7,133 nucleotides of DNA from JBFWQM01 sp050249455 (GTDB lineage Bacteria > Pseudomonadota > Alphaproteobacteria > MPNO01 > VGEU01): contig JBFWQM010000257.1 of assembly GCA_050249455.1 (NCBI GenBank), positions 1 to 7,133 on the forward strand, in the 5' to 3' direction. The position numbers were made by a program, and so were the translations under genes. A model generated the notes under the pieces. It ran no database searches, was not told the origin of the DNA, and saw only the letters and a program-made list of their open reading frames with translations. Shown piece by piece: positions 1 through 5,491 of the stretch (position 1 is the first letter of the stretch; each line of letters begins with the position of its first letter).

Positions 1-17
1 CGGTTCCGGTCGCTACC

Positions 18-1907
18 GTGACGACGGACGTACCCGTCCATCGTCATCCCCACTTCTTCAAGCAGTTCTTCGCGATGGCCGGCGGCTACTGGACCACCGG
101 GCGGCCGTGGAAGGCATGGGGGCTGACGGTCACGCTGGTCGTGCTGTCGGTCGCCACGGTCGGCATCCAGATGTGGATCAACTTCTGGAACAAGGACTTC
201 TTCGACACCCTGGAACGCAAGGACTGGACCGGCTTCTACGGCGAGCTGTGGATGTTCGGCCTGATCATCCTGGCCTCGGTCGCGACCACCGCCGTCCACC
301 TCCACGTCAAGCGCAAGCTGCAGCTCGGCTGGCGGCAATGGCTGTCGACCCGCACGGTCGACCGCTGGCTCGATGCCGGGCATCACTACAAGCTGCAGTT
401 CATGCCGGGATCGCACGACAACCCCGATGGCCGCATCGCCGAGGACACCCGCATCGCCACCGAGATGGCGGTCGAGTTCGCGCACAGCATCCTCTATTGC
501 GTCCTGCTGCTGATCTCGTTCCTCGGCATCCTGTGGAACCTGTCGGGCGCCTTCACGCTGAACCTGGGCGGACGCGAGATCGGCATCCCCGGCTACATGG
601 TCTGGGTCGCCATCGCCTATGCCGCGGTCGGCTCGGGCATCACCTTCCTGATCGGCCGGCCGCTGGTGGCGGCGACCGACGAGCGGCAGAGCCGCGAGGC
701 CGATTTCCGCTTCGGCCTGGTCCGCGCGCGCGAGAACGCCGAGGGCATCGCGCTGCTGCGCGGCGAGGCCGACGAGCGCCGGCGGCTGCTGTCGGCGTTC
801 ACCGGCATCCAGGGCGCCTGGAACAAGCAGACCCAGGGCCAGCGCCGGCTGATGATGCTGACCACCGCCTACGGCACGCTGGCCGGCGTGTTTCCCATCC
901 TGGTCGCGGCGCCGCAGTACTTCGTCAGCGCCATCACCCTGGGCGGGCTGATGCAGACCGCACAGGCGTTCCTGCAGGTGCAGTCCGCCCTGTCGTGGTT
1001 CGTGGACAACTTCCCGCGCTTCGCCGAATGGAACGCCTCGGTCGAGCGCGTGCTAGACCTGCACGATGCGCTCGACGAGCTGGAGGAGGAAACCGGCACG
1101 GGCGCCGAGCCTACCATCGCCGTGGAGGTCGCCGATGCGCCCGATCTCGCCTTCGACAAGGTGACCATCGCCCACCCCGACGGGACGGTGCTGGTCAACG
1201 ACGCCACGGCGGCGCTGAAGCCGGGCGAACGCGTCCTGATCAAGGGCGAATCCGGCAGCGGCAAGAGCACCCTGTTCCGCGCCGTGGCCGGGCTGTGGCC
1301 ATGGGGCCACGGCCAGATCCGGCTGCCCGCGTCGCGCAAGCTGATGTTCCTGCCGCAGCGCCCCTATCTGCCGATCGATTCGTTGCGGGCGGCCCTGCTC
1401 TACCCCGACCCGCCGGACAGCCAGGACGAGGAAGCGCTCATCGCGGCGCTGGCAAAGGTCGGCCTGGAGCACCTCGTCGAGCGACTCGACGAGGTCGAGC
1501 AGTGGGATCACGTGCTGTCGGGCGGCGAGCAGCAGCGGCTCGCCTTCGCCCGCGTGCTGCTGCAGAAGCCCGACTGGGTATTCCTGGACGAGGCGACGGC
1601 GGCGCTCGACGAGGTCAACCAGGAGTTGGTCATGCATGCGCTGATCGAGGCGCTGCCCGACGTCGGAGTCCTGTCGATCGGCCACCGGCCCGGCATGGAG
1701 GCGTTCCACCACCGCGAGCTGGTGCTGCTGCGCACCGAGGACGGCGCCCGGCTGGTGCGCGGCACCCGCGAACGGCGCGACGCCGTGCGCAAGGCGAAGG
1801 AGGAGGCGCGCCAGCGACGCCAGCGCGTGCTGCGGCGCCTGACCACGGGGCTGAACCCGCATCCGCAGCTCCATCACCATCCCTATCCGCACCGGCCGCA
1901 CAACTGA
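18..1907 (+). CDS. ABC transporter, fused permease/ATP-binding protein (SbmA/BacA/YddA-like family)
   Basis: This is a half-transporter of the inner membrane that should work as a homodimer. The N-terminal half has about six hydrophobic segments (near residues 34-55, 74-96, 155-174, 190-213, 280-302, 305-328) and the NPDGRIAED block (135-143) typical of the ABC_membrane_2 / SbmA-BacA group. The ATPase half has Walker A GESGSGKS (410-417), a Q-loop in LPQRPY, signature LSGGEQQR (500-507), Walker B VFLDEA with D524/E525, and H-loop H556, so it should hydrolyse ATP. Relatives move vitamin B12, peptides or peptide-like antibiotics; the substrate here is unknown. The 629-aa length fits the family, including a basic then His-rich tail. 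The given start is a GTG without a visible Shine-Dalgarno sequence. The frame stays open to the window's left edge, so the true start may lie upstream. The gene ends 8 bases from the convergent MFS gene. Confidence 0.9.
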   Translation: MTTDVPVHRHPHFFKQFFAMAGGYWTTGRPWKAWGLTVTLVVLSVATVGIQMWINFWNKDFFDTLERKDWTGFYGELWMFGLIILASVATTAVHLHVKRKLQLGWRQWLSTRTVDRWLDAGHHYKLQFMPGSHDNPDGRIAEDTRIATEMAVEFAHSILYCVLLLISFLGILWNLSGAFTLNLGGREIGIPGYMVWVAIAYAAVGSGITFLIGRPLVAATDERQSREADFRFGLVRARENAEGIALLRGEADERRRLLSAFTGIQGAWNKQTQGQRRLMMLTTAYGTLAGVFPILVAAPQYFVSAITLGGLMQTAQAFLQVQSALSWFVDNFPRFAEWNASVERVLDLHDALDELEEETGTGAEPTIAVEVADAPDLAFDKVTIAHPDGTVLVNDATAALKPGERVLIKGESGSGKSTLFRAVAGLWPWGHGQIRLPASRKLMFLPQRPYLPIDSLRAALLYPDPPDSQDEEALIAALAKVGLEHLVERLDEVEQWDHVLSGGEQQRLAFARVLLQKPDWVFLDEATAALDEVNQELVMHALIEALPDVGVLSIGHRPGMEAFHHRELVLLRTEDGARLVRGTRERRDAVRKAKEEARQRRQRVLRRLTTGLNPHPQLHHHPYPHRPHN

Positions 1908-1915
1908 GCGCGGGG

Positions 1916-3352
1916 TCAGGCGCCCGACAGCGGCGGTGCGACGGATTCGAGCGGCTGGCGCTCGGCGCGGATGCCGATGGCGGCCTCCAGCGCCGCGGCC
2001 GCCAGCATGAGGCCGGCGCCGATCAGGTAGCCCACCATGATCGAGCCGCGCTCGCCGCTGTCGATCAGGGCGCCGAACAGCCATGGCCCGGCGACGCCGC
2101 CGACCCCGGTGCCGAAGGCATAGAACAGCGCGATGGCGTTGGCGCGGATTTCCAGCGGGAAGGATTCGCCGACCGTCAGGTAGGCGGCGCTGGCGGCCGC
2201 GGAGGCGAAGAAGAAGATTACTGTCCAGGCCGCCGTCTGCGCCGTGGCGTCCAGCGCCCCGGCGGCGAATAGCCAGCCGGTGATCGCCAGCAGGATCCCG
2301 GAGACGGCGTAGCAGCCGGCGATCATCGGCTTGCGGCCCACGGTGTCGAACAGCGGCCCGAGCAGCAGCGGTCCGAGGAAGTTGCCCGCCGCGAATGGCA
2401 GGATGTACCAGCCCACCGCGTCGGCCGGGACGCCGTAGAACGTGGTCAGCACCAGGGCGTAGGTGAAGAAGATGGCGTTGTAGAGGAAGGCCTGCGAGCC
2501 CATCAGCACGACGCACAGCAGCGTCCGCCGCGGATAGACCCGGATCAGGGTGCGCGCCAGGACCGGCAGGCTGGCCCGCACCGTCCGGCGCAGCCGCACC
2601 GGCGCGGCCTCCAGGGCGGCGAGCGCGTGGCCGGCCGGCACGCGGCACTCGATCGCCGCGACCACCGCCGCCGCCTCGTCGTGCCGGCCGTGGGTCATCA
2701 GCCAGCGCGGGCTTTCCGGCAGGAAGCGGCGCAGCCGCAGGATCACCAGCCCGGCCGCGGCGCCAGTGAAGAAGGCGAGCCGCCAGCCGGTGTCGGCGTC
2801 GAACAGGCCGGGGTCGAGCAGCACGACCGAAAGGCCCGCCCCGGCCGCCGCGCCGAGCCAGAAGCTGCCGTTGATCGCAAGGTCGGTTCGGCCGCGGTAG
2901 CGCGCCGGGATCAGCTCCTGGATCGCAGAGTTGATCGCCGCGTACTCGCCGCCGATGCCGGCCCCGGTCAGGAAGCGGAACAGGCAGAACGAGGCGAAGT
3001 CCCACGAGAACGCGGTCAGGCCGGTGGCGACCAGATAAAGGCCCAGGGTGACGCTGAACAGCCGCTTGCGGCCGTAGCGGTCGGCCAGCCAGCCGAAGAC
3101 GAGCGAGCCCGACACCGCCCCGGCGAGGTAGAAGCTGGCCGACAGCCCGATCTGCGTGCTGGAGAGCCCGAGCGCCCGGGGGTCGGCAAGCGCCGCCGCC
3201 AGGGTGCCGGCGAGCGTGACCTCCAGCCCGTCCAGGACCCAGGTGATCCCCAGGCAGCCGACGACCAGGGTATGGAAGCGGCACCACGGCAGCCGGTCGA
3301 GCCGTCCCGGGACATCGGTGTGGACTTCCGGAGGGTCGTCGGCGGCGGTCAT
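1916..3352 (-). CDS. MFS transporter, 12-TM, sugar porter / metabolite:H+ symporter-like
   Basis: This is a 478-aa inner-membrane secondary transporter. The protein shows alternating hydrophobic segments consistent with 12 helices. It has motif A after TM2 (GWLADRYGRKR, about residues 87-97), an acidic D41 in TM1 (WVLDGLEV), the TM4 signature RFLTGAGIGGE (126-136), PESPRWL at the end of TM6 (212-218), the second-half motif A copy LFDTVGRKP (334-342) and GESFPLEIR (395-403). These motifs place it among sugar-porter-like and organic-acid/metabolite proton symporters; the substrate cannot be read from sequence. ATG is the chosen start because it is the first Met before TM1, but the Shine-Dalgarno is weak (purine-poor CTGCCTGCCG just upstream). 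It is transcribed divergently from the ornithine decarboxylase gene and convergently with the ABC gene. A polyamine link is possible only by position and is not supported by any motif. Confidence 0.9.
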   Translation of the reverse strand: MTAADDPPEVHTDVPGRLDRLPWCRFHTLVVGCLGITWVLDGLEVTLAGTLAAALADPRALGLSSTQIGLSASFYLAGAVSGSLVFGWLADRYGRKRLFSVTLGLYLVATGLTAFSWDFASFCLFRFLTGAGIGGEYAAINSAIQELIPARYRGRTDLAINGSFWLGAAAGAGLSVVLLDPGLFDADTGWRLAFFTGAAAGLVILRLRRFLPESPRWLMTHGRHDEAAAVVAAIECRVPAGHALAALEAAPVRLRRTVRASLPVLARTLIRVYPRRTLLCVVLMGSQAFLYNAIFFTYALVLTTFYGVPADAVGWYILPFAAGNFLGPLLLGPLFDTVGRKPMIAGCYAVSGILLAITGWLFAAGALDATAQTAAWTVIFFFASAAASAAYLTVGESFPLEIRANAIALFYAFGTGVGGVAGPWLFGALIDSGERGSIMVGYLIGAGLMLAAAALEAAIGIRAERQPLESVAPPLSGA

Positions 3353-3430
3353 CGGCAGGCAGAACGCCCGCGGCGGCGCGCGGTGCCGCCTGGGTGCGAC
3401 GTTTTTTTCGCCCCTCGGCCAACACAGTTC
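3353..3430. other. Upstream region of the MFS gene with GC hairpin and T7 run
   Basis: This is the part of the intergenic gap next to the MFS start. GGCGGC (3372-3377) and GCCGCC (3385-3390) form a 6-bp stem with a 7-nt loop, and a run of seven T follows at 3402-3408. On the plus strand the T run lies 11 nt past the stem, too far for a standard intrinsic terminator. On the minus strand the hairpin lies in the presumed MFS leader just before its start codon and could affect translation. I see no convincing -35/-10 pair for the MFS gene here. Confidence 0.3.
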
Positions 3431-3459
3431 TTGACCCTCAGGCCGCTATCCACTATTTG
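3431..3459 (+). promoter_or_regulatory. Predicted sigma70-type promoter for the odc-GNAT-hss operon
   Basis: TTGACC at 3431-3436 matches five of six bases of the -35 consensus. TATTTG at 3454-3459 follows after exactly 17 bases and keeps the TAT of the -10 consensus (three of six). It is the best promoter-like pair in the gap and sits where local GC drops. Transcription would begin near 3466, leaving a leader of about 340 nt before the decarboxylase start. Confidence 0.5.
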
Positions 3460-3553
3460 CCCCTCTGCCCATAGTCGCACGTGCCTGTAGACGCTGGCAC
3501 ACCCGGCAACTCCGGGGCCCCTTCGGGGGATAAGGCGTCCTAAAGCAACGACG

Positions 3554-3697
3554 GTGAGGGCTTTTTTGGTCTCCGTCGGCCCTCCAAAGGCCGGCGACAC
3601 TGAAGAGGCACACCTTCATTGCCGAACGTGCGGACCGGGTATCCCCGATCCAATCCTAAGGCAGCCAACGCCGGCGCATAACCGTCGCAAGCGGTGA
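3554..3697 (+). other. Possible upstream ORF in the odc leader (47 codons, GTG start)
   Basis: An open frame runs from GTG 3554 to TGA 3695-3697. It encodes a 47-residue peptide that begins MRAFLVSVGPPKAG, has a CRTC segment at 23-26, and ends in the basic stretch AHNRRKR. There is no ATG and no good Shine-Dalgarno sequence, so expression is doubtful. It is listed because its stop codon lies in the internal loop and inner stem of the 3667-3707 hairpin. Decarboxylase leaders in other bacteria (SpeFL of enterobacteria) use a short arrest peptide to sense ornithine. No sequence similarity to SpeFL is claimed. Confidence 0.15.
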
Positions 3698-3707
3698 GCG
3701 CCGGGTT
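3667..3707 (+). promoter_or_regulatory. Bulged hairpin with GNRA tetraloop in the odc leader
   Basis: CCGGCGC (3671-3677) pairs perfectly with GCGCCGG (3698-3704). The stem extends outward by AAC (3667-3669) with GTT (3705-3707) if G3670 is bulged. Inside it, after an AUA/GA internal loop, ACCG (3681-3684) pairs with CGGT (3692-3695). With U3685 bulged, C3686-G3691 closes a GCAA tetraloop (3687-3690). There is no U-run after it, so it is not an intrinsic terminator. Its GNRA cap, asymmetric internal loop and bulges look like a functional RNA element, perhaps the 3' domain of the leader's regulatory structure. Confidence 0.55.
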
Positions 3708-3786
3708 TCGAGCGCGGGTTTCGGCCCGACAGGCATCGGCGTTTCCACCCCGCCCCCCTGTCGACCGGGACCCCGCCAAACCGCTT

Positions 3787-3796
3787 GGGACGGGAG
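3787..3796 (+). promoter_or_regulatory. Shine-Dalgarno of the ornithine decarboxylase gene, possibly sequestered
   Basis: GGGAG at 3792-3796 lies 9 bases before ATG 3806 and decides that start over the in-frame TTG at 3785, which would add seven residues and overlap this site. The block GGGACGGG (3787-3794) can pair with CCCGCCCC (3749-3756) through seven pairs and one C-A mismatch. A second C-rich segment at 3772-3777 could compete, so access to the ribosome site may be controlled. Confidence 0.6.
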
Positions 3797-3805
3797 TACC
3801 GGCCG

Positions 3806-4939
3806 ATGGCCACGCAGCGCATCCTCGACTTCCTCGCCACCCGACGGCCGGAAGGCCCCTGCCTCGTCGTCGACCTCGACGTCGTGCGCGAGAACTACCT
3901 CGCCTTCCGCAAGGCGTTGCCGGAATCGCGCATCTTCTACGCCGTGAAGGCCAACCCGGCGCCGGAGATCCTGGCACTGCTGGCGGAGCTCGGCTCGTCG
4001 TTCGACACCGCCTCGGTCACCGAGGTGGAGATGGCGCTGGCGGCCGGCGCGTCGCCCGACCGCATCTCCTTCGGCAACACCATCAAGAAGGAGCGCGACA
4101 TCGCGCGCGCCCGTGCGCTGGGCGTCGACCTGTTCGCCGTCGATTCGCTGGAGGAGGTCGAGAAGATCGCCCGCGTCGCCCCCGGCGCGCGCGTGTTCTG
4201 CCGCGTGCTGACCGACAACGTCGGCGCCGAGTGGCCGCTCAGCCGCAAGTTCGGCTGCGCCCGCACGATGGCGGTGGACGTGCTGACCCGCGCCCATGAC
4301 CTCGGCCTCGTCGCCTACGGGGTGTCGTTCCACGTCGGCTCGCAGCAGCCGCGCGTGGCGGCGTGGGACACCGCGCTCGCCGACGCTGCGGCGGTGTTCC
4401 GCACGCTGGCGGAGCGCAACATCCACCTCTCCATGGTCAACATGGGCGGCGGCTTCCCGGCGCGCTACCTGAAGAAGGTGCCGGCGCCGCAGGCGTACGG
4501 CCAGGCGATCTTCCGCGCGCTGCGCAAGCACTTCGGCAACCGCATCCCGGAGACTATCATCGAGCCGGGCCGCGGCATGGTCGGCGACGCCGGCGTGATC
4601 AAGGCCGAGGTCGTGCTGATCTCGCGCAAGTCGGAGGAGGACGCCACCCGCTGGGTCTACCTCGACATCGGCAAGTTCGGCGGCCTGGCCGAGACGATGG
4701 ACGAGTCGATCCGCTACCCGATCCGCACCGGGCGCGACGGCGACCCGGTGGCGCCGTGCGTGCTGGCCGGGCCGACCTGCGATTCCGCCGACGTCCTCTA
4801 CGAGAAGACGCCGTACCCGCTGCCGATCACACTTACGATCGGCGACGAGGTGCTGATCGAGGCGACGGGCGCGTACACGACGACCTATTCGTCGGTCGCG
4901 TTCAACGGCTTCTCGCCGCTGGCCTCCTACGTGATCTGA
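3806..4939 (+). CDS. odc: Ornithine (lysine/ornithine) decarboxylase, fold-III PLP enzyme
   Basis: This cytosolic enzyme decarboxylates L-ornithine to putrescine, the entry step of polyamine synthesis; close relatives also accept lysine to give cadaverine. It has 377 residues, the normal size for the bacterial alanine-racemase-fold group. Visible landmarks are the PLP lysine K48 in FYAVKANP, H176 in FHVGSQQ (stacks on the cofactor), the glycine loop MGGGFP (213-218) and EPGRGM (253-258) for phosphate binding. C325 and D326 in GPTCDSAD are contributed across the dimer to the partner's active site, and Y357 is in GAYTTT. All expected catalytic residues are present. The FGGLAETMDESIRYP stretch is the substrate-specificity region; its lysine versus ornithine preference cannot be settled by eye. 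The start is ATG 3806 with GGGAG upstream. It is the first gene of the operon, 11 bases before the GNAT, and is preceded by a long structured leader likely to control it. Confidence 0.95.
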   Translation: MATQRILDFLATRRPEGPCLVVDLDVVRENYLAFRKALPESRIFYAVKANPAPEILALLAELGSSFDTASVTEVEMALAAGASPDRISFGNTIKKERDIARARALGVDLFAVDSLEEVEKIARVAPGARVFCRVLTDNVGAEWPLSRKFGCARTMAVDVLTRAHDLGLVAYGVSFHVGSQQPRVAAWDTALADAAAVFRTLAERNIHLSMVNMGGGFPARYLKKVPAPQAYGQAIFRALRKHFGNRIPETIIEPGRGMVGDAGVIKAEVVLISRKSEEDATRWVYLDIGKFGGLAETMDESIRYPIRTGRDGDPVAPCVLAGPTCDSADVLYEKTPYPLPITLTIGDEVLIEATGAYTTTYSSVAFNGFSPLASYVI

Positions 4940-4950
4940 CGGAGGAGCCG

Positions 4951-5475
4951 ATGGTACGGATTCGCGAGGAGCGGCCCGGCGATCTCCGGGGCCGCGAGGC
5001 GCTGCTCGACGCCGCGTTCGGCCCGGCGCGCCGCTTCAAGACGGCGGAGCGGCTGCGCCGCGACCGCCTGCCTGCCGACGGCCTGTCGCTGGTCGCGATC
5101 GACCGCGGCCGGCTGATCGGAACCGTCAGGCTGTGGGAGATCGAGGCTGGCACCGCCGGCCCGGCGCTCCTGCTCGGCCCGATCGCGGTCGACGCCGCGC
5201 AGCGCAGCCGCGGCATCGGCGCGGCGCTGATGCGGCACGCCATCGCGGCGGCGGCGGCGCGCGGCCACCGCGCGGTGCTGCTGGTGGGCGATGCGCCCTA
5301 CTATGCGCGGTTCGGCTTCGTCGCCGAGCCGACGCGCGACCTGGAGCTGCCCGGCCCGGTCGATGCCGACCGGTTCCTGGCGCTCGAGCTCGTGCCCGAC
5401 GCCTTGCGCGGCGCGCTCGGACCGGTCGTCGCGACCGGCCGGATCGACGCCGTCCCTGCCCCGCTCGCCGCCTGA
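4951..5475 (+). CDS. GNAT family N-acetyltransferase, YhbS-like
   Basis: This is a 174-aa single-domain acetyltransferase expected in the cytosol. The acetyl-CoA pyrophosphate loop is seen as QRSRGIG (84-90) at the start of the helix after the strand LLLGPIAV. The C-terminal half has VGDAPYYARFGF (about 112-123), a hallmark of the YhbS-type branch. The N-terminus (IREERPGDL, LLDAAFG) is also typical. The substrate is unknown. It starts at ATG 4951 with GGAGGAG just upstream, 11 bases after the decarboxylase stop and 16 bases before hss, so it is surely co-transcribed with them. This position suggests a substrate tied to the pathway, such as putrescine, homospermidine or ornithine, but a general housekeeping acylase carried along in the operon is equally possible. 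Nothing looks truncated. Confidence 0.9.
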   Translation: MVRIREERPGDLRGREALLDAAFGPARRFKTAERLRRDRLPADGLSLVAIDRGRLIGTVRLWEIEAGTAGPALLLGPIAVDAAQRSRGIGAALMRHAIAAAAARGHRAVLLVGDAPYYARFGFVAEPTRDLELPGPVDADRFLALELVPDALRGALGPVVATGRIDAVPAPLAA

Positions 5476-5491
5476 CCGGAAGGAGCCCGCC

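Larger units (their letters stand above)
3466..3805 (+). promoter_or_regulatory. Long structured 5' leader of the ornithine decarboxylase operon, candidate speF-type cis-regulatory RNA
   Basis: About 340 nt separate the predicted promoter from the decarboxylase start, with no large gene. Complementary segments are dense. GTGCC 3481-3485 pairs with GGCAC 3496-3500. GACGC 3490-3494 pairs with GCGTC 3535-3539 and would enclose CCCC-TTCG-GGGG (3518-3529). CGACGG 3549-3554 pairs with CCGTCG 3573-3578. GAGGGC 3556-3561 pairs with GCCCTC 3579-3584. CGGCC 3577-3581 pairs with GGCCG 3589-3593. TGAAG 3601-3605 pairs with CTTCA 3614-3618. The large bulged hairpin 3667-3707 follows. Several of these exclude each other, as expected of a switch. 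The speF leader motif, known upstream of this decarboxylase in Alphaproteobacteria, is the natural identity, but I am judging by position and structure, not by matching its consensus. GGCACACC occurs at 3496-3503 and again at 3607-3614, and CGGGTTTCG at 3702-3710 and 3715-3723. Confidence 0.5.

Noticed and set aside
107..2272. A 721-codon plus-strand open frame overlapping the ABC gene
   Set aside because: Off-frame reading of a high-GC gene. The protein has no domains and is dominated by Arg, Ala, Gly and Pro, whereas the other frame has all ABC motifs.
3372..3408. Hairpin plus T7 as an intrinsic terminator on the plus strand
   Set aside because: The T run starts 11 nt beyond the stem and it would end only antisense transcription of the MFS gene.
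1053..3425. A 790-codon open frame on the minus strand overlapping both transporter genes
   Set aside because: It is read in a shifted frame through the MFS gene and antisense to the ABC gene. Its protein is Arg/Pro/Gly/Ala-rich low-complexity, as expected for a GC-rich shadow frame.
3481..3543. 20-codon GTG-started frame near the predicted transcript start
   Set aside because: No Shine-Dalgarno sequence, no distinctive residue content, and overlap with the predicted hairpins; not better than chance.
3785..3805. TTG at 3785 as the decarboxylase start
   Set aside because: ATG 3806 has GGGAG at a proper distance and gives the family's usual N-terminus; the TTG form would bury that ribosome site in coding sequence.
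5291..5491. N-terminal extension of homospermidine synthase
   Set aside because: The extension overlaps the GNAT gene, is low-complexity, and ATG 5492 has a strong Shine-Dalgarno sequence and gives numbering matching the family.
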